Below, piece after piece: positions 1 to 11,600 of a stretch of 64,000 nucleotides of DNA (the first letter of the stretch is position 1; every line of letters starts with the position of its first letter). The stretch spans positions 6,051,501 through 6,115,500 of the forward strand of contig NZ_JAJOZB010000001.1 of assembly GCF_023701745.1 (NCBI RefSeq), read 5' to 3'. Source of the stretch: Streptomyces sp. RKAG293 (GTDB taxonomy: Bacteria > Actinomycetota > Actinomycetes > Streptomycetales > Streptomycetaceae). The notes under the pieces are model-generated. The model was not told the DNA's origin and did not search any database. It saw nothing but the letters and a program-made list of their open reading frames with translations. The position numbers and the translations under genes are program-made.

Positions 1-359
1 CCGCCGGGTTCGCGACCTGGCGGGCGTACTGGATCAGCATCGGGGTGCCCGAGGACGAGCTCGGCGACCCGTCCAACAGCTGCGCCGACTCGCTCGTCGA
101 CCCGACGGGCGCCGGGCCCCGCATCTTCTTCCAGATCGTGCCGGAAGCCAAGACGATCAAGAACCGGCTGCATCTGGACCTGAAGGTCGGCGGCGGCCGG
201 GACGTCCCGCTGGAGACCCGCACCTCCCGGGTGAACGCCGAGGCCGAACGGCTGGTGGCCGCCGGCGCCACGAAGGTCCGCGTCCTGTCGCAGGACGGCC
301 TGGACCACTACGGGGTCACCCTCCAGGACCCCGAGGGCAATGAGTTCTGCGTCGCGTAG
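1..359 (+). CDS. VOC/glyoxalase-family protein, 3' part only
   Basis: The reading frame is open from the first bases of the window, so the gene begins outside it; a GTG at 45 is internal. About 118 residues are present. Family signs are a WISIGVPED stretch, then NRLHLDLKVGG in the second half of the fold (a His in the usual metal-ligand strand) and a terminal LQDPEGNEFCVA, the typical end of the glyoxalase_6-like branch of the vicinal oxygen chelate superfamily. Members include dioxygenases, resistance proteins and many proteins of unknown substrate, so no reaction is assigned. It converges on the polyketide locus and is separated from it by a terminator, which suggests it is a neighbour rather than a pathway gene. 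Confidence 0.8.
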   Translation, partial: AGFATWRAYWISIGVPEDELGDPSNSCADSLVDPTGAGPRIFFQIVPEAKTIKNRLHLDLKVGGGRDVPLETRTSRVNAEAERLVAAGATKVRVLSQDGLDHYGVTLQDPEGNEFCVA

Positions 360-369
360 GCGCGACAGA

Positions 370-406
370 GGGGCTCGTACCGGATGAATCAGCCGGTACG
401 AGCCCC
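370..406. terminator. bidirectional intrinsic terminator
   Basis: A 14-bp perfect inverted repeat (GGGGCTCGTACCGG and its complement) with a 9-nt loop lies between the convergent VOC gene and the condensation-protein gene. It can serve both transcripts. Confidence 0.8.
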
Positions 407-425
407 CTCGTCGTCGTGCGACCCG

Positions 426-2561
426 TTAGGCCTTCTTGCTGGAGATGTACGCGCTGAGCTTCTCCGGGGTCGGGTGCGCGAACAGGTCGGCCAGCCGGAT
501 CTTCACCTGGATACCGGTGGTGCGCTTGACGCGCTGCAGCAGCTGGACGGCGAGCAGCGAGTGGCCGCCGCTGGTGAAGAAGCCGGAGTCCGCGTCCAGG
601 TCCTCGCGCTTGAGGAACTGCTTCCACAGCGCGATCAGCGCACGGGTCAGCTCGGTGGTGTCCACCGGCTCGGGCGCTGCCTCGGTGCGCAGCAGCTCCT
701 CGGCACGCAGCCGCAGGCCCTGCAGGTCAGGGGCGCCGTTCACGGTCGGAAGCCCCTCGGTGACGATGATGCGGGCCGGCTCCGCCGGACCGGGAAGGTC
801 GGTGCGCACCTGCTTCCAGAGCTGCTCCAGCAGGCCGGGTCCGGCCCCGGTACCGCCGGCGGTGGCGACGAAGGAGACGAGGACCCCGCCCGCGGCGACC
901 GTCACGGCGGCGTCGACGGCGGGGTGCGCGAGCAGCGCGGCGTCGACGTCCTCCAGGCCGAGGGCGAGCCCCTGCACGGTCACCCGGCGGTCCAGCCGGC
1001 CGAGGATCTCGATCCGGCCGTCGGGAAGCCAGCGGGCCACGTCACCGGTGCGGGTGACGTCCTCGTCGGCGAGGCAGAGCTCGCCGCGGACGCCCACCGG
1101 CAGCTCCGTCCCGTCGGGGGCGGCCACGAAGGCCCGGGTCAGGGCCGCGCTGTCGGCCTTGGCGGCGAGCTTCGCGTAGCGGGAGAACGGCGCGACGGAC
1201 GGGCCGAGGAGGGCCTCGGGCAGGCCGTCCCGGTGGCCGGCCAGGACCGCGGCGTGGTCGGCCGCGCTCCAGCCGGAGATCTCCCCGATCGGCCGGTCCA
1301 GTTGGTCGCCGAGGGTGCACAGCAGGGCGTCGTAGCGGGCGAGCAGCAGCTGCACGTCGGCCGGGGAGAAGACCTGGGTGCGGAACACGGCGCGGATCGT
1401 GGTCTTCGCCGCCTCCGGCTCCGGCATGAAGAAGAACTCCAGGTCGAACTTGCTGAAGCCGTTCTCCACCCCGCGGATCCTCGCCGGGTGTCCGGCCACC
1501 TCGAACGTTCCCGAGGTGCCGCCCGGCACGTAGTTGAACAGGTGGTTGAAGAGCGAGTTCCGCCAGGACGAGGAGCCGCCGTCCCGCACCTCGTCCAGTA
1601 CGGACTCGGCGGTCACCCCCGGCTCGCCGAGGCTCTCCAGGAACACCGCGCGGGCCCGGTTCACCAGCCGCTTGAACGGCTTGGCCGGATCCATCCGCAC
1701 CCGCAGCGGCAGCACGTTCACGTGGTAGCCGATGGCGCCCTCGTGACCCGGCGGGCGCACGCTGACGGGCGAACCGACGACGATGTCCGAGCCCGCGCCG
1801 TGCTGCGCGAGCAGCAGGTAGTAGGCGGCCAGCAGGATCACGGCCTCCGGCGCGCGCAGCTCGCGCTGCAGGCGGCCGACCACGGCGAGGGCGTCGTCCG
1901 ACAGCGGGTACTGCAGGGTGTCGCCCGCCAGGTCCGGGGTGGCCGAGGCCGGATTCCCGTACCAGAGGCCGTCGTCCGCGCCGCGGAAACCGCGGAGCTG
2001 GTCGCGCCAGAAGTCGACGCTCTCCTCGGACGGCTCCGCCTCGACGACCGCGGCGACCGGGTCGGTGGCGTACGTGTCGGGCGCCTGGTAGGCGCTGATC
2101 AGCTCACCGAGCAGGGTGACGGTCGACATCGCGTCGAAGACGAGGTGGTGGAGCGCGACGCTCACCACATCGCCGGCGCCGCCCGCCCGCCGGAAGCGGG
2201 CCGCCCTGACGAGCGGGCTCCCGTCCAGGGCGAACGGCTCCGCGACGAACGCCTCGACGGCGGTCTGGAGTCCGTCCTCGGTGACGTCGACCGAGGTGAC
2301 ATCGATCGAGGTGATCGCGTCGGCCGCCAGCACCTCCTTGGTGAGGTCGGTCTCGGAGGTGCGGAAGACGGTGCGCAGGATGTCGTACTTGCGCACCACC
2401 AGGGTCAGCGCCCGGGACAGCGCCGCGGAGTCGATCTCACCGTCCACGTCGAAGGTCAGGGACAGGTTGTTGACGCCCGATCCCGGTACCAGCCGCTCCA
2501 GCAGCCAAAGGTCCGTCTCCTTACGGGTGGCCGCCATCGGCGCGGGGTCCTGAACAACCAT
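426..2561 (-). CDS. NRPS-like protein: condensation domain - degenerate adenylation remnant - PCP
   Basis: 711 residues. The ATG at 2561 follows a GAGGAG ribosome site; upstream in-frame codons belong to the overlapping PKS reading. Residues about 12-430 form a condensation domain with an intact HHLVFDA motif (His138-Asp143). Residues about 476-612 keep only the end of an adenylation domain: GELCL, TGDVARW and GRLDRRVTVQG resemble motifs A6-A8. The ATP-binding core A1-A5 is absent, and the A10 position reads NGAPDL without the usual Lys. Residues 635-705 are a carrier domain with GGHSLL (Ser668). The protein therefore cannot activate its own substrate; its PCP must be loaded in trans, perhaps by one of the two free ligases of the operon. 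It lies 67 bp after the PKS gene, last in the operon. The likely role is coupling the PKS-bound acyl chain to a PCP-bound partner (inference). Confidence 0.85.
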   Translation of the reverse strand: MVVQDPAPMAATRKETDLWLLERLVPGSGVNNLSLTFDVDGEIDSAALSRALTLVVRKYDILRTVFRTSETDLTKEVLAADAITSIDVTSVDVTEDGLQTAVEAFVAEPFALDGSPLVRAARFRRAGGAGDVVSVALHHLVFDAMSTVTLLGELISAYQAPDTYATDPVAAVVEAEPSEESVDFWRDQLRGFRGADDGLWYGNPASATPDLAGDTLQYPLSDDALAVVGRLQRELRAPEAVILLAAYYLLLAQHGAGSDIVVGSPVSVRPPGHEGAIGYHVNVLPLRVRMDPAKPFKRLVNRARAVFLESLGEPGVTAESVLDEVRDGGSSSWRNSLFNHLFNYVPGGTSGTFEVAGHPARIRGVENGFSKFDLEFFFMPEPEAAKTTIRAVFRTQVFSPADVQLLLARYDALLCTLGDQLDRPIGEISGWSAADHAAVLAGHRDGLPEALLGPSVAPFSRYAKLAAKADSAALTRAFVAAPDGTELPVGVRGELCLADEDVTRTGDVARWLPDGRIEILGRLDRRVTVQGLALGLEDVDAALLAHPAVDAAVTVAAGGVLVSFVATAGGTGAGPGLLEQLWKQVRTDLPGPAEPARIIVTEGLPTVNGAPDLQGLRLRAEELLRTEAAPEPVDTTELTRALIALWKQFLKREDLDADSGFFTSGGHSLLAVQLLQRVKRTTGIQVKIRLADLFAHPTPEKLSAYISSKKA

Positions 2562-2628
2562 GTCGGATCTCTCCTCAGACGAGTCATGCGGGTCATACGG
2601 GGGTGCGCCGGCATCGGCGCCGGCCGGG

Positions 2629-5600
2629 TCAGTCGAGAGGTTCGAACTCGCTGTCGAGAATGTCGAAGAGCTGGTCCGCGTCGGCCGAGGCCAGTTCCGC
2701 CTCGTCCGCCGCGGCGGACGCCGCCGCCTCCGCGGCTCCGGCGCGCAGCGCCGTCCAGCGGGCCACCAGGGCCCGCAGGCTGTCGGTGACCCGGGTGTGG
2801 TCCTGCTCGTCCACATCGCCGTTGTCGGTCGTGGTGACCAACCGGTCTTCCAGGTCCGCCAGTTCGGCCTCCAGGGCCCGCAGCGCCGCCGGGCCCGACG
2901 GCGCCGGTGCCAGCTGCTCGCGGATGTACTCGGCGAGGGCCTCGGAGGTCGGGTAGTCGAAGATCAGCGTCGCGGGAAGGCGCAGCCCGGTCGCCGGCGT
3001 GAGCCGGTTGCGGAACTCGACGGCGGCGAGCGAGTCGAAGCCCAGCCCGCCGAAGCCGCGCGCCGGATCGACGGCGTCCACCCCGGAGTGCCCGAGCACG
3101 GCGGCCACTTGGGACCGCACGAGGTCCAGCACCACCGGCGTACGTTCCGCCGGCGGGAGCTTGAGCAGCCGGTCCTTCAGACTCTCCGCGGCCGCGGCGC
3201 CCGTAGCGGCCTGTACGGTGCCGCGCCGTGCCGCGGGTGCCCTGACGAGCCCCCGCAGGATGGCCGGCAGGCCCTGGCTCCCAGCCCGCGCCTCCAGCGC
3301 CGCCGTGGAGAAGGGCACCGGCAGCAGATGGGCCTTCCCGCCGGCCAGCGCCGCGTCGAGCAGCGCGAGACCCGCCTGGCGCCCCAGCGCCAGCGCACCG
3401 CCGCGCGCCACCCTGTCCACGTCCGCCTGCGTCAGATCCGCCCCCATGCCGCCCGATTCGGGGGCCCACAGGCCCCAGGCGAGCGAGGTCGCGGCCAGGT
3501 TGTGCGTACGGCGGTGGGTGGCCAGGGCGTCGAGATAGGCGTTGGCGGCCGCGTAGTTGGCCTGGCCCGTGCCGTCGAAGGTGGCGGCCGTCGACGAGAA
3601 GAGCACGAACGCGTCGAGGGTGAGGTGCGCGGTCAGCTCGTGCAGATGGCGCGCGGCCTCGGCCTTCGGGCCGAACACCGTGCCCACCTGGCCGGGAGTG
3701 AGGGACTCCACGGTCCCGTCGTCCACGACACCCGCGGTGTGGATCACGGCGGTCAACGGGAGGTCGTGCAGGAGTTCCGCGAGGGCGTCCCGGTCGGAGA
3801 CGTCGCAGGCGGCGATGGTGACGGTGGCGCCCGCTGCGGTGAGTTCTGCCGCGAGTTCGGCTGCTCCCGGAGCGTCTTGTCCGCGCCTGCTGGTGAGCAG
3901 GAGGTCGCGGACTCCGTGCTCGGCGACCAGGTGGCGGGCGGTGAGCGCGCCCAGTCCTCCGGTGCCGCCGGTGATCAGGACGCTGCCGTCCGTACGCCAA
4001 GGGGTCGCCTCGGCGGACGGCGCCGAACGGGCCAGCCGCGGGGCGTACACCTGGGAATTGCGGACGGCCAGTTCCGGCTCGTCGGCGGTGAGCACGGTGG
4101 CGGGTATCTGACCGGTGCCGGCCTCCGCGTCGGTGTCGACGAGGACGAGACGGTCCGGGTGCTCCGCCTGCGCGGCCCTGACGAGCCCGTGCACGGCGGC
4201 CTGCGCGAGGTCGGTGACGTCCTCCCCGGGAAGCGCGGCGACCGCGCCCCGGGTGACGACGACCAGCCGGCCGTCGGAACCGGCGTGGGCGTCGTCCGCC
4301 AGCCAACCCTGCACCTGCGCGAGCACGTCGACGACCGTGGACCGGGCATCGGCCCGCGACACGACGCGCAGCAGCGCGCTCTCGTCGACGGCGTTCGTGT
4401 TCTCCGCTGCCGTAGTTGCCGTAGCTGCCGGATCCGCATCCACCGCGGACCACTGGATCTCGTACAGATCCCGGGCCTGGGCGGCTTGGGCCGCCGCCAA
4501 CTCGCCCGTGTTCACCGGACGCAGGGCGAGCATCCCGACGGACGCGACCGGAGCGCCCTGCGCATCGGCCAGGTCCAGGGCGTAGCCCGAACCCGCCGGG
4601 GCGATCCGTACGCGCAGCGCGGTGGCGCCGGTCGCGTAGAGGGCGACGTCGGACCAGGCGAACGGCAGCTCGGCCACTCCGCTGTCGGCCCCGGACAACC
4701 CGATGCCGTGCAGCGCCGCGTCGAGCAGCGCCGGATGCAGCCCGAACCCGTTCGTGTCGGTGCCCTCCGGCAGTGCGACCTCGGCGAAGACCTCGTCGCC
4801 GACCTTCCAGGCGGCGCGCAGCCCCTGGAACGTCGGCCCGTACTCCAGGCCGCTCGCGGCCATCGTCCCGTACAGCCCGTCGACCGCCACGGCCTCGGCC
4901 CCGGCCGGCGGCCACTGCACCAGGTCGAAGCCGGGCTCGGCAGCGTGCGAGGTGAGCAGCCCGTCCGCGTGCCGCGTCCAGGGCTCGTCCTCCGCCGCAC
5001 CCTCGGCGCGCGAGAACACCGACAGCGTCCGCTCCTCCACCCCGCCGATCCTGACCCGCAGATGGATGGCACCGGTCTGCGGAACGACGACAGGCGCGAA
5101 AAGGGTGAGCTCCTGCAGCGTGCTGGTGTGGGTGTGGTCGCCGGTGTGGATGGCGAGGTCGGCGAGCGCTGCGCCGGGGACGATGACGGTGCCGTTGACG
5201 GCGTGGTCCGCGAGCCACGGGTGGGTGGCCAGCGAGAGCCGGCCGGTGAACAGCAGTCCGTCGGTGTCGGGGAGGGTGATCGCCGCGGTGAGGAGCGGGT
5301 GGGTGGTGGTGCCCTGGCCGAGCCCGGAGGGGTCGCCGGTGGAGACGGCGCTGTCGGCGAGCCAGTAGTGCTGGTGCTGGAAGGCGTAGGTGGGGAGGTC
5401 GACGCGGGTTCGCCCGGTGCCGAAGAAGGCCGGCCAGGAGACGGGGACGCCTCGGGTGTGGAGGGTCGCGAGGGAGGTGACGAAGATCTGCGCTTCGTTG
5501 TGGTCACGGCGGAGGGCGGGGATCAGGGTGGTGGTTTCGGTGGCGCTGTCGGCGCCCATGGCGGTGAGGACGGCGTCCGGGCCGAGCTCCAGGAAGGTGC

Positions 5601-8600
5601 TGACGCCCTGGTCCTGGAGGGTGGTGACGGCGTCGGCGAAGCGGACGGCTTCGCGGACGTGGCGGACCCAGTAGGTGGGGTCGGTCAACTCCTCAGTGGT
5701 GGCGGCCTGTCCGGTGAGCGTCGAGACGATCGGGATGGCGGGTGCGCTGTAGGTGAGTCCGGCCGCTATCGCCCGGAACTCTTCCAGCATCGGCTGCATG
5801 TGGAGGGAGTGGAAGGCGTGGCTGACGGTGAGGCGCTTGGTCTTCCGTCCGATGCCGTCGAAGTGCGCGATGACGGCGGCTACGGCGTCTTCGTCGCCGG
5901 AGACGACGATGGAGGTGGGTCCGTTGACGGCCGCGATGCCGACCTTCTCGGTGAGCTGCGGCAGGACTTCGGCCTCGGTGGCCTGGATCGCGGCCATCGC
6001 ACCACCGGCAGGGAGCTGCTGCATCAGCCGGCCACGAGCGGCAACCAGCAGCGCCGCGTCCTCCAGCGACCAGACACCGGCAACGTGCGCGGCGGCCAAC
6101 TCACCGATGGAGTGACCGGCCAGCACCTGCGGCCGGACCCCGAAGGACTCCAGCAGCCGGAACAGCGCCACTTCCAGAGCGAACAGAGCAGGCTGCGTGA
6201 AGCCCGTCTCGTTCAACCGGCCGTCGTCACCGAACAGCACATCCAGCAGCGGCAGTTCCAGCTGATCGCCGAACGCGGCCACCACATCGTCCAGCGCTGA
6301 GGCGAAGACGGGGAAGGCGGCGTACAGCTCACGCCCCATCCCCGCCCGCTGACTGCCCTGCCCGGTGAAGAGGAATCCCAACGGGCCGGAACCGGCCGTT
6401 CCGCGCACCGCTCCAGCCGCGGTGCCACCTTCGGCGAGCGTGGTCAGTCCGGCCAGTAGGCCGTCGCGGTCAGGGGCGACGACGCCAGCGCGGTGGGTGA
6501 AGGCCGCACGTGTGGTGGCCAGGGCGGATCCGATCGCCGCCGGGTCCAGCTCCGGATCGGCGAGGACGAAGTCGCGGAGCCGGGCGGCCTGGGCCTGGAC
6601 GGCGTCGGGCGTCTTGCCGGACAGCACCCACGGCACTACGGGCAGTGCAGCGGCCGCAGCCTGTTCCGTCGAGACCTCTGCGGGGGCCTCTTCCACAATG
6701 ACGTGGGCGTTCGTTCCGCTGATGCCGAAGGACGAGACACCCGCACGGCGCGGGCGCTCCCGCACCGGCCACGGCTGGGCCTCGGTCAGCAGCTCGACGT
6801 CACCGGCACTCCAGTCCACGTGCGAGCTGGGAGTGTCGACGCCGAGCGTGCGGGGCAGTTCCTCGTGGCGCATCGCCAGCACCATCTTGATGATGCCCGC
6901 GACACCGGCGGCGGCCTGCGTGTGGCCAAGGTTGGACTTGACCGAGCCGAGCCACAGCGGCTGACCGTCCGCCCGCTCCTGCCCGTACGTCGCCAGCAGC
7001 GCCTGCGCCTCGATGGGGTCGCCCAGCCGGGTGCCCGTGCCGTGGCCCTCGACGACGTCGACGTCACCCGTGGTGAGTGAACCGGCGGCCAGGGCTTGGC
7101 GGATCACGCGCTGCTGGGCGGGGCCGTTGGGGGCGGTCAGCTGGCTGCTGGCGCCGTCCTGGTTGATCGCGCTGCCGCGGACGACGGCCAGGACGCGGTG
7201 GCCGTTGCGCCGCGCGTCGCTGAGCTTCTCCAGGACGAGGACGCCGACGCCCTCGCCCCAGCCCGTACCGTCCGCCGCCTCCGCGAACGGCTTGCACCGG
7301 CCGTCGGCGGCGAGGCCGCGCTGGCGGCTGAAGTCGACAAAGGTATCCGGGGTGGTCATCACGGTGACGCCACCCGCCAGCGCCAGCGAGCACTCGCCGG
7401 CGCGCAGCGCCTGGCCGGCCAGGTGGACGGCGACGAGGGAGGACGAGCAGGCGGTGTCGACCGTCAGCGCGGGGCCCTCCAGGCCCAGGGCGTACGAGAC
7501 CCGGCCGGAGACGACGCTGCCGAGGCCGCCGTTTCCGAGGTAGCCCGCGAGCTCCTCGGGCACGTCACGGAGGCGGGGCGCGAAGTCGTGGTACATGACG
7601 CCCGCGAACACCCCGGTCGAAGTGCCCTGCAGGCTCTCCGGGTCGATCCCGGCGCGCTCGAACGCCTCCCACGACGCCTCCAGCAGCAGCCGCTGCTGGG
7701 GGTCGGTCGCCAGGGCCTCGCGCGGGCTGATGCCGAAGAAGTCGGCGTCGAACCGGCCCGCGTCGTCGAGGAACGCGCCTTCCTTGGAGTACGTCTTGCC
7801 GATGGCAGCCGGGTCGGGGTCGTAGGCGTCGTACCAGCTCGGGCCGCGGTCCTCGGGGAAGTCCGCGATGGCGTCCCGGCCCGCGGCAAGCAGGTCCCAC
7901 AGCCCCTCGGGACTGCGCACCCCGCCCGGGAAGCGGCAGGACATGCCGACGATCGCGATCGGGTCGTCGTCCGTCGACTGCCGGGCAGCGACAACGGCGG
8001 CGGCAGCGGAGGAGGTGGCCCCGCCGGTCTCGTCGCCGACGAGCTTCTCCCGCAGGTAGCGGGCGAGGGTGGTGGCGTTCGGGTAGTCGAAGGTGAGGGT
8101 CGCGGGCAGCCGCAGGCCGGTGGCCGTGCCGAGCCGGTTGCGGAGTTCGACGGCCGCGAGGGAGTCGAAGCCCAGCGTGCCGAAGCCGCGCGCGGGATCG
8201 ACCGCGTCCGGCCCGGAGTGACCGAGCGCGGCCGCGACCTGCGTACGGACCAGCGAGAGCAGGAAGCGCTCCTGCTCCGCCGCCGGCAGACGGCCGAGCT
8301 GCTCCTGCAACGAGTCGCCGCCCGCCGATCCCGAGGCGGCGGCGAGCCGGGCCGGGGTTCGGACCAGGCCGCGCAGCACCGCGGGCACACCGTCGGCGGC
8401 CGCCCGGCGCCCGAGGGCGCCGGACTCCAGCCGCAGTGCCAGCACGTGGGCGTACTCCCCGCCCCAGGCCGCGTCGAACATCGCCAGACCTGCGGCGGCG
8501 CTGTGCGCCGGGGTCCCGGCACGCGCGGCCCGCTCCACGTCCTTCGCCGAGAGTCCTGCGCCCATTCCGCCGGTTTCGGGTGCCCATAGGCCCCAGCCGA

Positions 8601-11600
8601 GGGAGGTGGCGGGGAGTCCTTGGGTGCGGCGGTGGGTGGCGAGGGCGTCGAGGTAGGCGTTGGCGGCGGCGTAGTTGCCCTGTCCGGTGCCGTCGAACGT
8701 GGCGGCAGCGGACGAGAACAGCACGAACGCGTCGAGAGTGAGATGGGCGGTCAGTTCGTGCAGGTGCCGGGCGGCGTCTGCCTTCGGCGCCAGGACTTCC
8801 GCCAGGTGCTGCGGGGTGAGTGCGGCGAACGTCGCATCACGCAACACACCCGCCGTGTGGACGACGGCGGTCAGGGCCACCCCGTCCAGGAGCGCCGCCA
8901 GCGCGTCCCGGTCGGAGACGTCACACGCGGCGACCGTCACCGTCGCACCCAACCGCTCGAGTTCTGTGGTGAGTTCGGTGGCGCCGGGGGCGTCGGGACC
9001 GCGGCGGCTGGTCAGCAGCAGATCACGGATCCCGTACGCGGTGACCAGGTGCCGGGCCAGCAGCGCACCCAGACCACCGGTACCACCGGTGATCAGCACC
9101 GTGCCATCCGTACGCCACACCACCGCATCACCAGCAGCAGCCGGCACCGTACGGGCCAAGCGCGGGACGAGGATCTCCCCCCCACGAAGCGCCAGTTCAG
9201 GCTCACCCGAGACCAGCACAGCCTCAGGGATCTCATCGGTGTCGGAGTCCAACAGGACGATGCGACCCGGGTGCTCCGACTGCGCGGAACGGATCAGACC
9301 CCACACCGCCGCCTGACCCAGCTCCGCAACGTCCTCACCCGGCAGAACAGCCACCGCACCCCGCGTCACCACCACCAACCGCCGGTCGTCATCGACGGCC
9401 AACAAGGTTTGCAGTTCGGCGAGTACGGCCGTCAGTGCCTCGATCGGCTCGACCTGCGTAGGCACACGCACCAGCACCGTCTCACCGGCGGATTCCGTCC
9501 CGGCGGACCGGGGCACGGACCATTCCACGTGGTAGAGGTCCCGCATACCCGCAGCCTGGGAGGCCGTCAACTCGGCGGCCACGACCGGGCGCAGCACCAG
9601 CGCCCCGACGTCGGCGACCGGGCCGCCCTGAACGTCGGACAGGCGCAGCGAGTAGCCGGAGCCGGCCGGGGTGACGCGGACCCGGAGGGCGGTCGCGCCG
9701 GAGGCGTGCAGGACGACGTCGGTCCAGGCGAAAGGGAGCTCGGCGTTCTCACTGGGCCGGTCGATGCCGATGGCGTGCAGGGCGGCGTCGAGAAGGGCGG
9801 GGTGCAGGGCGTAGCCGGTGGCGTCGACACCCTCGGGCAGGGCGACCTCCGCGAAGACCTCCTCGCCCAGCCGCCAGGCGGCGCGCAGGCCCTGGAAGGA
9901 CGGGCCGTAGCCGTATCCCTGGTCGCGCATCCGGTCGTAGGCGCCCTCGACCTCGATGGTCCGGGCGCCGGCGGGCGGCCATGCGTGGTCGGCCGGCGGG
10001 GCGGCGGCAGTCGCGTCCTCGGACCGCAGCAGGCCTTCGGCATGCTGCGTCCAGAGGGAGTCGTCCGTCCCGGAGGAGCGGGAGAAGATGCCCAGCGGCC
10101 GCTTGCCGTCCTGGCCGGGTTCCTCCACGACCAGCTGGAATTCGACCGCGCCGGAACCGTCGAGCAGCAGTGGCGCCTGGAGCGTCAGCTCCTCCAGCAC
10201 GGGGCAGCCGACGCGGTCGCCGGCCTGGACGGCCAGCTCGACGAAGCCGGTGCCGGGGAGCAGCGCGGTGTCGCCCACCGCGTGGTCCGCGAGCCAGGGG
10301 TGCGTCTGCAGCGACAGCCGGCCGGTGAGCACCAGCCGGTCGGAGCCGGCCACCGCGACGACGGCGCCGAGCAGCGGATGCGCGGTGGCCTCGATCCCGA
10401 GGGCCGAGGGGTCGGCGGAACCGGACACGTCGTCCAGCCAGTAGCGCTCCCGCTGGAAGGCGTAGGTGGGCAGATCCAGCAGCGGGGTGGCGGCGCCGGT
10501 GCCGAAGAAGGCCCGCCAGTCGACCTCGGTGCCCTGCGTGTGCAGGTCGACGACGGACGACACGAGGGCCAGCGCCTCGTCCTGGCTGCGGCGCTGCGTC
10601 GCGATGAGGACGGCGTCGGTGACGCTCTCGGCACCCATGGCGGTGAGCACCGCGTCCGGTCCGAGCTCCAGGAACGTGGTGACGCCCTGGCTCTGGAGGG
10701 TGGTGACGGCGTCGGCGAAGCGCACGGCTTCGCGCACGTGCCGGACCCAGTACTCGGGGTCGGTCAGCTCCTCGGTGGTCGCGGCCTGCCCGGTCAGCGT
10801 CGACACGATCGGGATGGACGGTGCCGCGTACTCCAAGATGTAGGCGAAGCGCCGGAACTCGTCGAGCATCGCCTCCATGTGAACGGAGTGGAAGGCGTGG
10901 CTGACGGTCAGCCGCTTGGTCTTCCGTCCCAGAGCGTCGAAGTGCGCGATCACGGCAGCCACGGCGTCTTCGTCACCGGAGACGACGATGGAGGTGGGCC
11001 CGTTGACGGCCGCGATTCCTACCCTGTCGGTCAGCTGCGGCAGGACTTCGGCCTCGGTGGCCTGGATCGCCGCCATCGCACCACCGGAGGGGAGCTGCTG
11101 CATCAGCCGGCCACGCGCCGCAACCAGCAGCGCCGCGTCCTCCAGCGACCACACCCCCGCGACGTGCGCTGCGGCCAGCTCACCGATGGAGTGACCCGCC
11201 AGCACCTGCGGCCGGATACCCCACGACGTGAGCAGCCGGAACAGCGCGACTTCCAGCGCGAAGAGGGCGGGCTGGGTGTAGCCCGTCTCGTTCAGACGAT
11301 CATCGTCGGCGAACAGCACGTCCAGCAGCGGACGGTCCAGGTGCTCGTCGAACGCTTCCGCGACGGCGTCCAGCGCCTCCGCGAACACCGGGAAGGCGGC
11401 GTAGAGCTCGCGTCCCATCCCGGCCCGCTGGCTGCCCTGCCCGGTGAAGAGGAACGCCAGATCACCCGCGCCGGCCACCGCGGTCTTGGCCTCGCCCTCA
11501 ACGACCGCTCCCAGAGCGGCCAGCAGGCCCTCACGGTCCGCCGCCACCACCCCCACACGATGAGCGAAGCCCGCACGCGTCGTCGCCAACGCCGAACCCA

